This document shows, piece after piece, positions 24,652 through 34,942 of a DNA stretch of 47,982 bases. The notes below the pieces were generated by a model. That model saw nothing but the letters and a program-made list of their open reading frames with translations. It was not told the origin of the DNA and searched no databases. A program made the translations under genes and the position numbers. This stretch comes from an uncultured Pseudomonadota bacterium. Lineage in GTDB: Bacteria; Pseudomonadota; Gammaproteobacteria; Steroidobacterales; Steroidobacteraceae. Positions within the stretch are counted from its first letter, which is position 1, and every line of letters begins with the position of its first letter. The DNA lies in the NCBI GenBank assembly GCA_903885195.1, contig CAISHQ010000004.1:1-47982 (forward strand), in the 5' to 3' direction.

Positions 24652-27516
24652 ATGAAAAGAATGTTGGTCAACGCGACCCAGCAGGAAGAACTGCGCGTCG
24701 CACTGGTTGATGGTCAGAAACTCTACGACCTGTCGATCGAACTACCCTCCCGCGAACAAAAGAAAGCAAACGTCTACAAAGCGCGCATCGCGCGCATCGA
24801 GCCCTCGCTCGAAGCCTGCTTCATCGATTACGGCGCCGAGCGCCACGGCTTCCTGCCGCTGAAAGAAATCTCTCGCGAGTACTTCCTGAAGCAGCCCTCG
24901 GGCGGCCGCATCAACATGCGCGAAGTCCTGCAGGAAGGCCAGGACATCGTCGTGCAGGTCGAAAAGGAAGAGCGCGGCAACAAGGGCGCCGCCCTCACCA
25001 CCTATATTTCGCTCGCCGGGCGCTTCCTCGTGCTGATGCCGAATAACCCGCGGGCGGGCGGCGTCAGCCGGCGGATCGAGGGCGAAGATCGAGACCAGAT
25101 GCGCGACATCATGGATGCGCTGGCCATACCGCAAGGTATGGGCGCCATCGTGCGCACGGCCGGGGTCGGTCGCGCAGTCGAGGAACTGCAGTGGGACCTC
25201 GATAACCTGAAGATCCAGTGGGACGAAATCGTCAAGGCCGTGCTGTCGCGTCCTGCGCCGTTCCTTGTCTACCGTGAAAGCGATCCGGTCACGCGTGCCC
25301 TGCGCGACTACTTCTCCGAGGACATCGGCGAGGTGCTCGTTGATGAGCCGAACGCACACGGCATCGCGGCGGAGTACATGCAGCGCTTCATGCCGGCCGA
25401 AGGCGGCCGTCGCTTGAAGATGTACTCGGACGATATCCCGCTGTTCACGCGCTACCAGATCGAAAGCCAGATCGAGTCGGCTTACGCTCACAAGGTGCAG
25501 CTGCCTTCGGGCGGCTCGATCGTTATCGACTACACCGAAGCGCTGGTGTCCATCGACATCAACTCGGCGCGCGCCACGCGCGGCGGTGACATTGAAACCA
25601 CCGCCACCAACACCAACCTCGAAGCGGCAGATGAGATCGCACGCCAGCTGCGCATCCGCGACATCGGCGGTTTGATCGTCATCGACTTCATCGACATGGA
25701 AGAAGGCCGCAACCAGCGAGCCGTCGAGGATCGACTGCGTGACGCCATGAAGGCGGACCGTGCGCGCATCCAGATCGGTCGCTTGTCTCGCTTCGGTCTG
25801 CTCGAGATGTCGCGTCAGCGCCTGCGTCCCTCGCTGAGTGATTCCAGTCACGAGGTGTGCCCGCGCTGTCAGGGCATTGGCAGCATCCGCACCGTCGAGT
25901 CGATGGCGCTTGCCATCCTGCGTCTCGTCGGCGAGGAGGTACGCAAGGATCGCACCGCCAAGGTCATCGCCGAAGTGCCGGTGGATGTGGCGACCTACCT
26001 GATCAACGAAAAACGCGAATGGCTGCGCACGCTCGAGGACAAGAGCGACGTCGAGCTGATCGTCGTGCCGAACCTCAACATCGACACGCCGGAATATTCC
26101 ATCCGCCGCGTGCGCGACGATGAAGCTGAATTGCCGGAGCAGAAAAAGCTCAGCTACCAGCTGCCGACGCCGGCCAAGGTCCCAGACCCCGCCGGTACGC
26201 GCGAAAAGCAGGCAGGACAGGAGCCGGCTGCCGTGGCGACCTTCCTGCCCACGACGCCGGCACCGATCGTGGTGCAGGCCCCCGCACCGACGCCCCCTCC
26301 AGCGGTCTCGGTGGCTGCGGAGCCACGTGGTCCGCGCGCAGGAATCTTTGTACGCATCTGGCGTTGGTTGTTCGGCGATCCGCAGCCGCCCGCCCGTGAA
26401 GAGGCCGACACGCGCGGCACGCCGGATCGTGATCGTCAGGATCGCGGTCGCGGCCGAGGCGGGCGCGATCGATCCGACCGGGAACGGCATCGTGATGGCC
26501 GCGGTGGCGAACGTGGACGAGATCGCGGCGAACGCGGCGAACGCGGTGAGCGCGGTGAGCGCGGTGAGCGCAGCGAACGTGGCGAACGCAGCGACCGTCC
26601 GGATCGTGACCGCAGCGAGCGCAGCGCACGCCGCGGCGATCGTGACCGTGACCGGGATCGCGACCGGAACAAGCCTTCCGCCGCGCCGGGTGCAGCCCCA
26701 GGCAACGCCCCAGCAACGCCCGCGTCGCAGCCCCAAGGTGGCGCACAGCGGCAGGGATCGTCGGACGGTTCACGTCGTTCGCGTGACGAGGGTCGTCGCG
26801 GCGATCGCGAGCGCGCTCCTGCCGTAGCAGCCGCTGCAGCCGTCGGTGCCGCCGCCGCGACTCACGAGGTCACTGCCAATGCGGGCGCCGCACCGAACGG
26901 CGATGACGCGTCCATGGTCATGGGTGATCCGGCAGCCACCGCACAGGCAGCCAACGCACAGGGTGAAGGCCGGGAAGGCCGCGAGGGAGGTGCGCGTCGC
27001 GGTCGTCGTCGCGGCCGTCGCGGTCGTCGTGGCGGACAAGGTCGTGAGGCGGGCCCGAATGAGGGCAACGCCGATGTGACGAACGAGATGGATGACGACG
27101 CGGGCGAAGAGTCGAACGCCATCGACAATCCGGGCAGTCCGGACCGCTCTGATGCCCCGCCGGCGACGCAGCCGTCGGAATTCGTAGTGCCGCCTACGCC
27201 GAGCGAAACCCGCATCAGCTGGACGGGTCTGGCTGCACCCGAGCCCGCCACACCCGCTGAAGTCCCTGCTGCGGTAGCAGCAGCCGACGCTGCGACCACG
27301 ACAGAGGCTGCGACTGCAATCGAGAGCCCACCGGCCGCGCCGCCGGAGCAGGCTGCGCCCGCCCCTGCCGCAACGCCGCCATCGAGCGAAGCGGCCACGG
27401 CACCCGCTGCAACCGAGCCGACACCGGACGCGCCGAATGAAAAGAAGGTGGTGTGGTCGTCTGCCCCGAGCAGCTACGGCAGCGGCAGCTACAGCAGCCG
27501 TCGCGACGACTACTAA
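24652..27516 (+). CDS. rne: Ribonuclease E
   Basis: 954-residue endoribonuclease and degradosome scaffold. [27 protein letters not shown] is the usual start (ATG 24652; the frame opens three codons earlier). S1 domain within residues 35-125; catalytic Asp302 in [19 protein letters not shown] and Asp345 in [10 protein letters not shown]; zinc-link CPRCQG from Cys403. After about residue 530 the protein is low complexity: a likely membrane-binding amphipathic helix [14 protein letters not shown] (about 563-576), a long Arg/Asp/Glu/Gly tract with GER repeats, a second Arg-rich patch [16 protein letters not shown], an Ala/Pro-rich part, and the end [22 protein letters not shown]. The last two elements probably bind RNA and partner enzymes. 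Its TAA overlaps the kdsB TAG in CTAA. Confidence 0.97.
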   Translation: MKRMLVNATQQEELRVALVDGQKLYDLSIELPSREQKKANVYKARIARIEPSLEACFIDYGAERHGFLPLKEISREYFLKQPSGGRINMREVLQEGQDIVVQVEKEERGNKGAALTTYISLAGRFLVLMPNNPRAGGVSRRIEGEDRDQMRDIMDALAIPQGMGAIVRTAGVGRAVEELQWDLDNLKIQWDEIVKAVLSRPAPFLVYRESDPVTRALRDYFSEDIGEVLVDEPNAHGIAAEYMQRFMPAEGGRRLKMYSDDIPLFTRYQIESQIESAYAHKVQLPSGGSIVIDYTEALVSIDINSARATRGGDIETTATNTNLEAADEIARQLRIRDIGGLIVIDFIDMEEGRNQRAVEDRLRDAMKADRARIQIGRLSRFGLLEMSRQRLRPSLSDSSHEVCPRCQGIGSIRTVESMALAILRLVGEEVRKDRTAKVIAEVPVDVATYLINEKREWLRTLEDKSDVELIVVPNLNIDTPEYSIRRVRDDEAELPEQKKLSYQLPTPAKVPDPAGTREKQAGQEPAAVATFLPTTPAPIVVQAPAPTPPPAVSVAAEPRGPRAGIFVRIWRWLFGDPQPPAREEADTRGTPDRDRQDRGRGRGGRDRSDRERHRDGRGGERGRDRGERGERGERGERGERSERGERSDRPDRDRSERSARRGDRDRDRDRDRNKPSAAPGAAPGNAPATPASQPQGGAQRQGSSDGSRRSRDEGRRGDRERAPAVAAAAAVGAAAATHEVTANAGAAPNGDDASMVMGDPAATAQAANAQGEGREGREGGARRGRRRGRRGRRGGQGREAGPNEGNADVTNEMDDDAGEESNAIDNPGSPDRSDAPPATQPSEFVVPPTPSETRISWTGLAAPEPATPAEVPAAVAAADAATTTEAATAIESPPAAPPEQAAPAPAATPPSSEAATAPAATEPTPDAPNEKKVVWSSAPSSYGSGSYSSRRDDY
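26524..26595 (+). repeat. 9-bp coding repeats in the RNase E tail
   Basis: Eight consecutive nine-base units of the type CGCGGCGAA / CGCGGTGAG / CGCAGCGAA encode Arg-Gly-Glu and Arg-Ser-Glu triplets, the densest part of an Arg-rich disordered tract (about 26430-26680). Units differ mostly at third positions, which points to both duplication and selection at the protein level. Confidence 0.85.
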
Positions 27517-28265
27517 GTCGTCGCGACGAGCGCCGCTGCGGCGCGCGCGAGATCTTCGGGCGTGTTGACGTCGGGGCCGGGGCGGCAGTCCGCCTCGCCG
27601 ACGCGAATCTCGAGCCCGTGAAACAGGGCCCGCAGTTGTTCGAGTTTTTCCGTCTGCTCGAGCGGCGCAGGCTCGAGTGAGGCGAGCCTGCGTAACGCGC
27701 CGACGCGATACGCATACAAGCCGATATGCCGCCGCGCTCCGAACTGCGCGGGCGTGTCGAGATGCAACTGATCACGACTCCAGGGAATCGGCGCACGGCT
27801 GAAGTACAGGGCGCGCCCCTCGCGATCGGTCACGAGCTTCACCACGTTCGGATCAAAGTATTCCTCGCGACTCTGCAGGGGCGAGGCCAGCGTGGCAATT
27901 TGCGCTCGCGGAAACTGCACGAGCAGATCCGCCACCTGATCGATCAGTACGGCCGGCATGCCGGGCTCATCGCCCTGCAAGTTGACGACGACGTCCTCAT
28001 CGTCCCAGCCACGCACTCCCGCCACCTCGGCGATGCGATCCGTCCCGCTCGTGTGATCAGCCGAAGTCATGAGTACATCGCCGCCGAATCCGCTCGCCAC
28101 GGCGCTGATGCGCTCATCGTCGGTAGCGATCACGACCTCGCGCGCCCGGCACTGCAACGCCCGCTCGTAAACCCAGCGCAGCATGGGCTTGCCCGCCAGT
28201 TCGATCAGCGGCTTGCCGGGCAAACGGGTGGAGGCAAAGCGCGCAGGAATGACGATGCGATACAT
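27513..28265 (-). CDS. kdsB: 3-deoxy-manno-octulosonate cytidylyltransferase KdsB
   Basis: Makes CMP-Kdo, the activated sugar for the inner core of lipopolysaccharide. 250 residues. Seen: [28 protein letters not shown] (nucleotide-binding start), [59 protein letters not shown] and the metal-binding end [15 protein letters not shown]. Four bases separate its ATG from the ycaR stop; last gene of the msbA-lpxK-ycaR-kdsB run, so Kdo activation is co-expressed with lipid A synthesis and export. Confidence 0.97.
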   Translation of the reverse strand: MYRIVIPARFASTRLPGKPLIELAGKPMLRWVYERALQCRAREVVIATDDERISAVASGFGGDVLMTSADHTSGTDRIAEVAGVRGWDDEDVVVNLQGDEPGMPAVLIDQVADLLVQFPRAQIATLASPLQSREEYFDPNVVKLVTDREGRALYFSRAPIPWSRDQLHLDTPAQFGARRHIGLYAYRVGALRRLASLEPAPLEQTEKLEQLRALFHGLEIRVGEADCRPGPDVNTPEDLARAAAALVATT

Positions 28266-28269
28266 GGCG

Positions 28270-28458
28270 TCAGCGGGCGAGCAGCGGATCGTCCGGAGTC
28301 AGCAGACGCGCCTCTTCCTCGAGCATCAACGGGATGCCGTCGCGGATCGGGAAGGCCAGCCGATCCGCGCGACAGACCAGAACCGCCTCGGCACGATGGT
28401 GCACGAGCGGCCCCTTGCACAGCGGGCAGGCGAGGATGTCGAGCAGTCGGTTGTCCAT
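28270..28458 (-). CDS. ycaR: YcaR/Trm112-like small protein
   Basis: 62-residue Trm112-like protein, [21 protein letters not shown] … [27 protein letters not shown]. The CPLC pair and the [18 protein letters not shown]-type end are diagnostic. Its role in bacteria is not settled; the gene is conserved between lpxK and kdsB in gammaproteobacteria, as here (six bases after lpxK, four before kdsB). Confidence 0.95.
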   Translation of the reverse strand: MDNRLLDILACPLCKGPLVHHRAEAVLVCRADRLAFPIRDGIPLMLEEEARLLTPDDPLLAR

Positions 28459-28464
28459 CAGAGC

Positions 28465-29493
28465 TCACCCCTTGCGCCGACAGAGCGCATCGATGCGATC
28501 AATCAAGGCCCGCCCCTCGTCGGGCAGCAGCCGCACTCCGACGGGCAGTTCCCAGAACCGCTCATCGGCGAATGCCCGACATTTTACGGCATCCTTGGTC
28601 GTCATCAGAATCGGCAACCGGTCACCGAAGGTGAAGTCCTGCGCCGAGTACGCATGGTGATCCGCGAAGGCGTGCTCCATCACCGTCAGTCCGGCGGCAC
28701 GCAAGGTGGCAAAGAAGCGCTCGGGATGACCGATGCCGGCCACGGCATGTACGGGCGCACCGACGAACTGTTCGAGCGACTGCCAGCGGCCACCCGGCCC
28801 GATCCCTCGAGGCGCCTGCGGCACAAGTTGCATCGCAATCGTCGCCTCGCGACCGCGCCAGGCGGATCGTTCGGCTTGCGTGTCGCTCGCACCGTTGAGC
28901 ACAACGAGATCCACGCTCGCCAGGCGCCGCGGACCTTCGCGTAGCGGCCCGGCCGGCAGCAATCGGCCGTTGCCAAGACCGCGTACGGCATCGATGACAA
29001 CCACTTCGAAATCGCGAGCGAGTGCGTAGTGCTGCAGACCATCGTCGCAAAGAATGAGATCGATCCCCTGCGTCTCCAGCAAACGTGCGCCCGCGCTGCG
29101 CTCGGGACTGACGACGACCGGCAGTCCCGTGGCGGCGGCCAGCATCACGGCCTCATCGCCCACCTCATCGACCGGCGTGTCGGCTGAGACTCGCCGCGGG
29201 CCACGTACGGCCGCACCGTAGCCACGCAGCAAAATTCCGGGTCGCAGACCGCGCCGGGCCAGGGTTGCCGCCACGTGGGCGACGAGCGGTGACTTGCCTG
29301 TGCCACCGACCGATAGGTTGCCGATCACCACCACGGGCACGCTGGCGCGGTAGGCGCGCAACCAGCCACGTTCGTAGAAACTTCGGCGAAAGGTCGTGAC
29401 GATCGAAAAAATCGTTGAGAGCGGCGCGAGCAGCAGGCTCGCCGAACCTTTCCCGTACCACAATGCATTCAATCGGCGTTCGAGTGCGCGCAT
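28465..29493 (-). CDS. lpxK: Tetraacyldisaccharide 4'-kinase LpxK
   Basis: Inner-membrane kinase that phosphorylates the lipid A precursor disaccharide to lipid IVA. 342 residues from ATG 29493, which overlaps the msbA stop by one base (TGATG). An N-terminal membrane helix (ALWYGKGSASLLLAPLSTIFSIVTTFRR) is followed by the P-loop VVVIGNLSVGGTGKSPLVAHV, LRPGILLRGYGA, VGDEAVMLAAATGLPVVVSPER, LILCDDGLQHYALARDFEVVVID and GIGHPERFFATLRAAGLTV with LMTTKDAVKC near the end. All key motifs present. Confidence 0.96.
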   Translation of the reverse strand: MRALERRLNALWYGKGSASLLLAPLSTIFSIVTTFRRSFYERGWLRAYRASVPVVVIGNLSVGGTGKSPLVAHVAATLARRGLRPGILLRGYGAAVRGPRRVSADTPVDEVGDEAVMLAAATGLPVVVSPERSAGARLLETQGIDLILCDDGLQHYALARDFEVVVIDAVRGLGNGRLLPAGPLREGPRRLASVDLVVLNGASDTQAERSAWRGREATIAMQLVPQAPRGIGPGGRWQSLEQFVGAPVHAVAGIGHPERFFATLRAAGLTVMEHAFADHHAYSAQDFTFGDRLPILMTTKDAVKCRAFADERFWELPVGVRLLPDEGRALIDRIDALCRRKG

Positions 29494-31256
29494 CACTCGG
29501 CGAACTGCAGCCGATGCAACTGCGCGTAAGTGCCTTCACGCGCGAGCAGTTCCTGATGGGTGCCGGTCTCGACCACCCGCCCCTCGTGCAGCACGACGAT
29601 GAGATCGGCCTGCTCGATGGTCGACAGCCGATGCGCGATCACCAGCGTCGTGCGATCGCGCAGCAGATTGCCGAGTGCAGCCTGGATTCGCCGCTCCGAC
29701 TCGTTGTCGAGGGCGCTCGTGGCCTCATCGAGCACGAGCAGCGGTGCGTTTTTCAATAGCGCTCGGGCGATCGACACGCGCTGGCGTTGTCCGCCGGAGA
29801 GTTGCGAGCCCCGCTCGCCTACAGGCGTATCGAGACCCTGCGGCATCTCCGCGGCAAACTCCATGACGTACGCGAGGCGGGCTGCCTCCTCCACCGCCGG
29901 CGAATCGGGCGGGGCGAGGTTGAACGCGATGTTGTTGCGGATCGTGTCGTCGAACAGCATCACTTCCTGACTGACGAGGCTCACCTGCTCGCGCAGATCG
30001 CTGCGTCGGTATTCGCGCAGGTCGATGCCATCGAGATACACGTGACCGGAATCGGGGTCGTAGAAGCGCGGCAGCAGGCTCGCCAGTGTGCTCTTGCCAC
30101 TCCCTGACTTACCGACGATCGCCACAGTCTGGCCCGGCCGCACAACGAAACTGACCTGTGAGAGCACCTCGCCTTTATCAGCGGTGTAGCTGAAGCTGAC
30201 ATTGCGGAACTCCACTTCGCCGCGTGCGCGCTGCACCTGACGCTCGCCTCCCTCGTCTTCGAGCGGCGTATCGAGTACTTCGAAGACGCTGGCCCCGGCG
30301 GCAATACCCTGCTGCAGTGGACCGAACACGCCGATCAGCCGTCGCAGTGGCGCCGTCAGCAGCAGCAACGCAGTGAGGAAGGCCATGAACTCATCGACTC
30401 GCATCTCCCGCGTGAATACTTGACGGATCGAGAAGAACAGCACACCCGCAAGACCCAGCGCTGCAATCAACTGCACCACCGGAATGGCGAGCGCCTTGGC
30501 GCCGACGAGACGCATGTTGTTGTGGCGGTTGCGCTCGTTGACGGTATCGAACAATGCCTCTTCATGGGCCTCGGCATTGAACGCCTTGATCACCTTCTGA
30601 CTTTCGAGTCCTTCCTTGGCGACGCGGGTGACGTCACCCATCGAGGACTGGATGCGCCCGCTGTAGCGCCTGAACGCACGATTGATGAATTGGATCAGTG
30701 CCGAGATGGGCGGCCCCAATAGCAACACGAACAGAGCGAGCTGCCAGTTGAGCCACATCAGCATACCGAGCAGAAAGATGATGGTGAGCGTATCGCGCAA
30801 CAACACCGTCACCGCGCTGGTCGTGGCCTCGGCCACCAGCTCGACGTTGTAGGTCAGGCGCGAGAGCAGACCGCCCGAGGCATTGGCCGTGTGATAGCGC
30901 ATCGGCAGGCGTAGGAAATGGGCAAACAGTTCCCGACGCAGCGCCTTGATGATCTGCCGACCGACCCAGCCGGGGAAATACACCGCCACGTAATCGCCGA
31001 CCCCGCGTACCGCGAAAAGCAATACGGCGCCGAGCGGCACGGCCCACACGATGCGCGGGTCGGGATCGACGAAAGCGTTGGCGAGGAAAAATTTGACGAA
31101 ATACGCCAGCGCCGCGTCGGTTGCCGCGAAGACCGCCATGCCGGCGACACCGATCATGAACATGCCTAGATGCGGACGAGCGTAACCGAGCAGGCGCCGG
31201 TAGACCTGGCTGGCGCTCGAGACATCGAAGGGCGCAGAACTCATCGGCGACATCAT
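29493..31256 (-). CDS. msbA: Lipid A export ABC transporter MsbA
   Basis: Homodimeric ABC exporter flipping lipid A-core across the inner membrane. ATG 31256 (MMSPMSSAPFDVSS…, GAGGG upstream) gives 587 residues; ATG 31244 is possible. Six-helix transmembrane domain over about residues 20-310, with ELFAHFLRLPMRYHTANASGGLLSRLTYNVE. Nucleotide-binding domain: Walker A IVGKSGSGKSTLASL, SLVSQEVMLFDDTIRNNI, signature QLSGGQRQRVSIARA, Walker B PLLVLDEATSALD, H-loop VIAHRLSTI. Coupled to lpxK by TGATG and 82 bases downstream of comEC. In Pseudomonas, exbB/exbD genes occupy this interval instead, from memory. Confidence 0.95.
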   Translation of the reverse strand: MMSPMSSAPFDVSSASQVYRRLLGYARPHLGMFMIGVAGMAVFAATDAALAYFVKFFLANAFVDPDPRIVWAVPLGAVLLFAVRGVGDYVAVYFPGWVGRQIIKALRRELFAHFLRLPMRYHTANASGGLLSRLTYNVELVAEATTSAVTVLLRDTLTIIFLLGMLMWLNWQLALFVLLLGPPISALIQFINRAFRRYSGRIQSSMGDVTRVAKEGLESQKVIKAFNAEAHEEALFDTVNERNRHNNMRLVGAKALAIPVVQLIAALGLAGVLFFSIRQVFTREMRVDEFMAFLTALLLLTAPLRRLIGVFGPLQQGIAAGASVFEVLDTPLEDEGGERQVQRARGEVEFRNVSFSYTADKGEVLSQVSFVVRPGQTVAIVGKSGSGKSTLASLLPRFYDPDSGHVYLDGIDLREYRRSDLREQVSLVSQEVMLFDDTIRNNIAFNLAPPDSPAVEEAARLAYVMEFAAEMPQGLDTPVGERGSQLSGGQRQRVSIARALLKNAPLLVLDEATSALDNESERRIQAALGNLLRDRTTLVIAHRLSTIEQADLIVVLHEGRVVETGTHQELLAREGTYAQLHRLQFAE

Positions 31257-31338
31257 AGCCGAGAGGCCCTCGTGGCGGGCCGCGGCGGGTCCACTGGGCT
31301 GGCGGCGCATCGGCCGTGCAGACCCCAGGATTCAGGCC

Positions 31339-33717
31339 TCAGCGCAGGGTATTGGCCTCGTGCGGCGACCAGCGCCATAGGCGCTGCGACAGGCTCGGCG
31401 CATAGGCCTCGATGAGCGTGGGCACCCCGCCGCGCAGGCGCAACTCGATCGCCCCCTCACCGGCCGTGCCCCGCAGCCGCTCCGGGGGAACGCCCCACAG
31501 TGCGGCAATGCGGTCTCGCCGGGTCGCATCGAGGCTGCGGCTCGAGACGAGGACATCCCGCGCGGCGACCGCTGCAGTAAAGCCGGGGCCCAGCGCACCG
31601 GGGGAACCACGACGCGGGGCCAACGCGATCTCAGCCCGAATAGGCCACTGCCCTGCCTGCGCCGCATCGCGGCGCAGCAAGGCTGCGCCTTCGGCCGCAT
31701 CGAGCCGCTCGGCCAAGAGCACGCGCGCCGGCGCGCCGGCATCGATGTGCAGCACACAGGACGCCTCAGGCAGCGGTGCGGTGAACACGCTGAAGCGCAC
31801 GCCATCCCAGACCCAGCGGCGCGGCGTGGCGCAGGATCGGGCGCCGCGCGGAGACCCCGGCCACGCCCCGCCGAACAACACCGTCTGCCTCGGACTTTGC
31901 AGGCCGAGATGAGCTGCGCCTGCCGCGCGGCTGCCATGCGCCCGACTCAACACCAGCGCATCGACCCGCCCGCGTCCATAGGCAGCGAGCGCCGGCGTGA
32001 TCACAGACTCGACCCGCTGCCCCTCGGTCTCGAACGACTCGCCGGTGTCGTAGACGAGCGTGTGATGTGCCGTACGAACGAGTAGCGCCGTGCCATCGCC
32101 GACATCGAGCAGGGTTACGGCCACCTCGCCCGCCTCGAGCGCGGCGCCGCGCTCGGGTCCTTGCAGCGTGGCGAGCGTCGCCGCTGCGGCAAAAACGCCT
32201 AGCGAAACGCCTCGCCAGAGGCGCGGCACCGGCACGAGCCATAGCGGCAGCATTACCACCAGCACGATCAGCAACCACGCGGGTGGCTGCCAGGCGAGCA
32301 GTGCCCACGGCCACTCGCCCGCAGCGCTCAGCGGCGGCCACAGCCACACATACACTTGCTCGGCGGCACGCCACAGCAGACGCGCGAGCGGCTCGAGCCC
32401 GCCGCAGACCGCCGTACCCGCGAGCACGAGCGGTACCAGCACGAAGGAGAACACCGGGATCGCGACGACGTTCACCGCAAGTCCCGCAAACGACACGGTG
32501 CCAAACCACGCGAGCGTAACGGGCACCAGTACCAAAGCAACACGCCACTCGGCGAGTAGACTCGCCCGCCATACCGGCAGCTCGCGCGCACCGCGTTGCC
32601 ACAGCGCATCGCCCAGCAGCAAGGCCGCCATGGCACTGAACGAGAGCCAGAACCCCGCAGCCAACGGCGCGAAAGGGTCGATGCACAGCACGGCCATCAG
32701 CGCGATCGAGAGCACGCCAAAACCATCCTGCTCGCGACCGCTCAGCTTGAGCCACCAGTAGGCAGCGAGCATCACCACGGTTCGCTGGGTCGGCACGCCA
32801 AATCCTGCGAGCACGGCGTACAGCAGTGCCGCGCTCACACCGAGCGCCGCGGCAAAGGGCTCGCGCTCGAGCCTCGAGCCGCAGCGCTGCAGCAGCGGCC
32901 ACACACGACGTGCGATGAACGCCACGAGCCAAGCGAACAACGTCACGTGCATGCCGGAGATCGCCACCAGATGCGTGGTGCCGGTCGCGCTGAAGATACG
33001 CCACTGCTCGCGACTGATGTCGCCCGTTGCACCGACCGCGAGTCCCGCGCAAAGCGCGGCAGCGTCCCGATCCGCGATGCTGTCGCGGATGCGGGATGCG
33101 ATCTCGGCACGCAGCGCCAACACACTACGCGCCGCCGGCGCGACTCGCTGCGTCATCGCCGCAGGCACTACCTGCGCGTAGGCATGCAGACGCTCACCGA
33201 ACCATTGCCGGGTCATGTCGAACCCGCCGGGGTTGAGCGGACGCTGCGGCGGCGACAATTGCAGGATCACGCGCCACTGCTCGCCCGCCGCCGGCAACGG
33301 CCGTGGCGGATCACGCCACACCACGCGTGCGCGCAGCACTCGCGCGTGGGCCGCCGGTGCTTCGATGTGCACTTCGGCATCGAACTGCAGCGCCCCGCTC
33401 TGCTGCGCGATCAGCGAGTCGATCTGAACGAGCGCAACCACACGCTCGCCTGTCAATGCAGGAGGCCAGCGTCGCGCAAGCTCATCCGCGGCACTCGCCA
33501 GCGTCACCAGCATGGCGAGCGCCGCAAGCAGTGCCATGCGGCCCCACGGCCTACGGCACGCCATCACCGATGCCACCAGCAACACGAGCAAGAGGAACGC
33601 GTCGCTTAGCTGCGGTCGCAGCGGCCCGAAGAGCACCGTACAATTGCCAGCCAACAGGGCAAGCCCCGCCGTTCGCGGCAGGCCCGTCTTATGCGGCAGG
33701 CCCTCGACAGTTGGCAC
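31339..33717 (-). CDS. comEC: ComEC/Rec2 DNA uptake channel with degenerate beta-lactamase-like domain
   Basis: Inner-membrane channel for single-stranded DNA in natural transformation; 792 residues from GTG 33717 (an ATG at 33756 would run into the divergent gene). N-terminal DUF4131-like part with OB-type fold, then the competence domain: CAGLAVGATGDISREQWRIFSATGTTHLVAISGMHVTLFAWLVAF and many membrane helices to about residue 540. The C-terminal metallo-beta-lactamase-like domain starts VTLLDVGDGTALLVRTAHHTLVYDTGES, but the usual SHxDxDHxGG is SRAHGSRAAG (31918-31947) and PHHGS is APRRGS (RRGS at 31603-31614), and the LLTGD Asp is absent. The fold seems kept while metal ligands are lost. 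DNA uptake may still work; nuclease activity is unlikely. Confidence 0.92.
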   Translation of the reverse strand: MPTVEGLPHKTGLPRTAGLALLAGNCTVLFGPLRPQLSDAFLLLVLLVASVMACRRPWGRMALLAALAMLVTLASAADELARRWPPALTGERVVALVQIDSLIAQQSGALQFDAEVHIEAPAAHARVLRARVVWRDPPRPLPAAGEQWRVILQLSPPQRPLNPGGFDMTRQWFGERLHAYAQVVPAAMTQRVAPAARSVLALRAEIASRIRDSIADRDAAALCAGLAVGATGDISREQWRIFSATGTTHLVAISGMHVTLFAWLVAFIARRVWPLLQRCGSRLEREPFAAALGVSAALLYAVLAGFGVPTQRTVVMLAAYWWLKLSGREQDGFGVLSIALMAVLCIDPFAPLAAGFWLSFSAMAALLLGDALWQRGARELPVWRASLLAEWRVALVLVPVTLAWFGTVSFAGLAVNVVAIPVFSFVLVPLVLAGTAVCGGLEPLARLLWRAAEQVYVWLWPPLSAAGEWPWALLAWQPPAWLLIVLVVMLPLWLVPVPRLWRGVSLGVFAAAATLATLQGPERGAALEAGEVAVTLLDVGDGTALLVRTAHHTLVYDTGESFETEGQRVESVITPALAAYGRGRVDALVLSRAHGSRAAGAAHLGLQSPRQTVLFGGAWPGSPRGARSCATPRRWVWDGVRFSVFTAPLPEASCVLHIDAGAPARVLLAERLDAAEGAALLRRDAAQAGQWPIRAEIALAPRRGSPGALGPGFTAAVAARDVLVSSRSLDATRRDRIAALWGVPPERLRGTAGEGAIELRLRGGVPTLIEAYAPSLSQRLWRWSPHEANTLR

Positions 33718-33733
33718 GGAGAGCCGCTTCGTG

Positions 33734-34252
33734 ATGTTTCGCAATCTCGTTCGCACGCTGGGTGCTCACGCGCAGGGTCTGCAGGATCGCTGGTACGCGC
33801 GACCTTTCGCTCGAGCGTTCGCGGACTCGCGCCTCTGGTCGCTGCAGCGGCGCAGCATCACGGGCGCTTTCGGCGCGGGCCTGACGATCTGCTTCATTCC
33901 CCTGCCCATCCACATTCCGGTGGCCTTGCTGGTGGCCATCGCCGCCCGGGTGAACGTGCCCACGATCATCGCGACCGTGTTCCTGATCAACCCGCTGACC
34001 GTGATGCCCGTCTACTACGTCGCCTACATCGTCGGTCGATGGCTGCTCGGGCAGGAGCCCGGTGCGTTCGATTTTCAGTTCAGCTGGTACTGGCTGCAGC
34101 ATGGGCTTGGCCCGATGTGGCAACCCTTCCTGCTCGGCTGCCTCGCCTGCGGGGTGACTCTCGGACTCAGTGGCCGACTGATACTCGATCGACTGTGGAT
34201 GTGGCGAACGCGGCAGAAATACCGCAGGCGCGGGGCGCGCTCAAAGGACTGA
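33734..34252 (+). CDS. DUF2062 membrane protein
   Basis: 172-residue integral membrane protein of the DUF2062 family: [68 protein letters not shown], the conserved core with the FIPLPIH and NPLT motifs, then a last helix [30 protein letters not shown] lies 11 bases before ATG 33734. Function unknown. The gene is divergent from comEC and convergent with lolD, overlapping it by 12 bases; the same neighbours occur around this gene in pseudomonads. Confidence 0.9.
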   Translation: MFRNLVRTLGAHAQGLQDRWYARPFARAFADSRLWSLQRRSITGAFGAGLTICFIPLPIHIPVALLVAIAARVNVPTIIATVFLINPLTVMPVYYVAYIVGRWLLGQEPGAFDFQFSWYWLQHGLGPMWQPFLLGCLACGVTLGLSGRLILDRLWMWRTRQKYRRRGARSKD

Positions 34253-34942
34253 ACTGCCCTCTTGCAGCAGTTTTCCCTGCTGCAGCGTCAGCACGCGATC
34301 CATGCGTGCGGCGAGGCGCAGATCGTGGGTCACGATCACGAGACTCGTCTGCCGCTCGCGATTCAGACGCAGCAGCAGTTCGAATACCTGCTCGGCGTTG
34401 CGTCCATCGAGATTGCCGGTGGGCTCATCGGCGAACACGAGTGCAGGCTGCGTGACGAGCGCGCGCGCCACCGCCGCGCGCTGTCGCTCGCCACCGGAGA
34501 GCTGATGCGGCTTGTGGGTCAAGCGCTGCGCAAGACCCACCTCTTCCAGCACCGCCGCGGCGCGCTCGCGCGCCTCCGCCACGGGCAATCGGCGCACCAG
34601 CAAGGGCATCGCCACGTTCTCAAGCGCAGAGAACTCGGGCAGCAGATGATGAAACTGGTAGATGAAGCCCATGGTGCGATTGCGCAGCGCACCGCGCTCC
34701 GCCTCGCCGAGCGAGTGGATGTCGCGGCCCTGAATGCGCACCTGTCCCGCAGTCGGCCGATCGAGGCCACCCAAGATTTGCAGCAGCGTCGTCTTGCCCG
34801 AACCCGAGGCACCGACGATGGCAATGCACTCCCCGGCACGGATCACCAACGACAGCCCATCGAGCACGCGCAGCGTCGAGTCACCCTCGCGGAACTCACG
34901 TACGAGGTCCGCGGCCTCGAGCACCGGCACAGCCTCAGTCAT
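34241..34942 (-). CDS. lolD: Lipoprotein-releasing ABC ATPase LolD
   Basis: ATPase of LolCDE, which extracts outer-membrane lipoproteins from the inner membrane and hands them to LolA. 233 residues from ATG 34942, overlapping the lolE stop by 8 bases. Walker [26 protein letters not shown], the LolD-typical Q-loop [25 protein letters not shown], signature [18 protein letters not shown], Walker [13 protein letters not shown], and the His switch VIVTHD. The longer open frame to 35029 is spurious. Confidence 0.95.
   Translation of the reverse strand: MTEAVPVLEAADLVREFREGDSTLRVLDGLSLVIRAGECIAIVGASGSGKTTLLQILGGLDRPTAGQVRIQGRDIHSLGEAERGALRNRTMGFIYQFHHLLPEFSALENVAMPLLVRRLPVAEARERAAAVLEEVGLAQRLTHKPHQLSGGERQRAAVARALVTQPALVFADEPTGNLDGRNAEQVFELLLRLNRERQTSLVIVTHDLRLAARMDRVLTLQQGKLLQEGSSVL

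Noticed and set aside
24742-26736. 664-codon open frame antisense to rne
   Set aside because: Mirrors the rne codons; no motif, no start context, and rne is unambiguous on the other strand.
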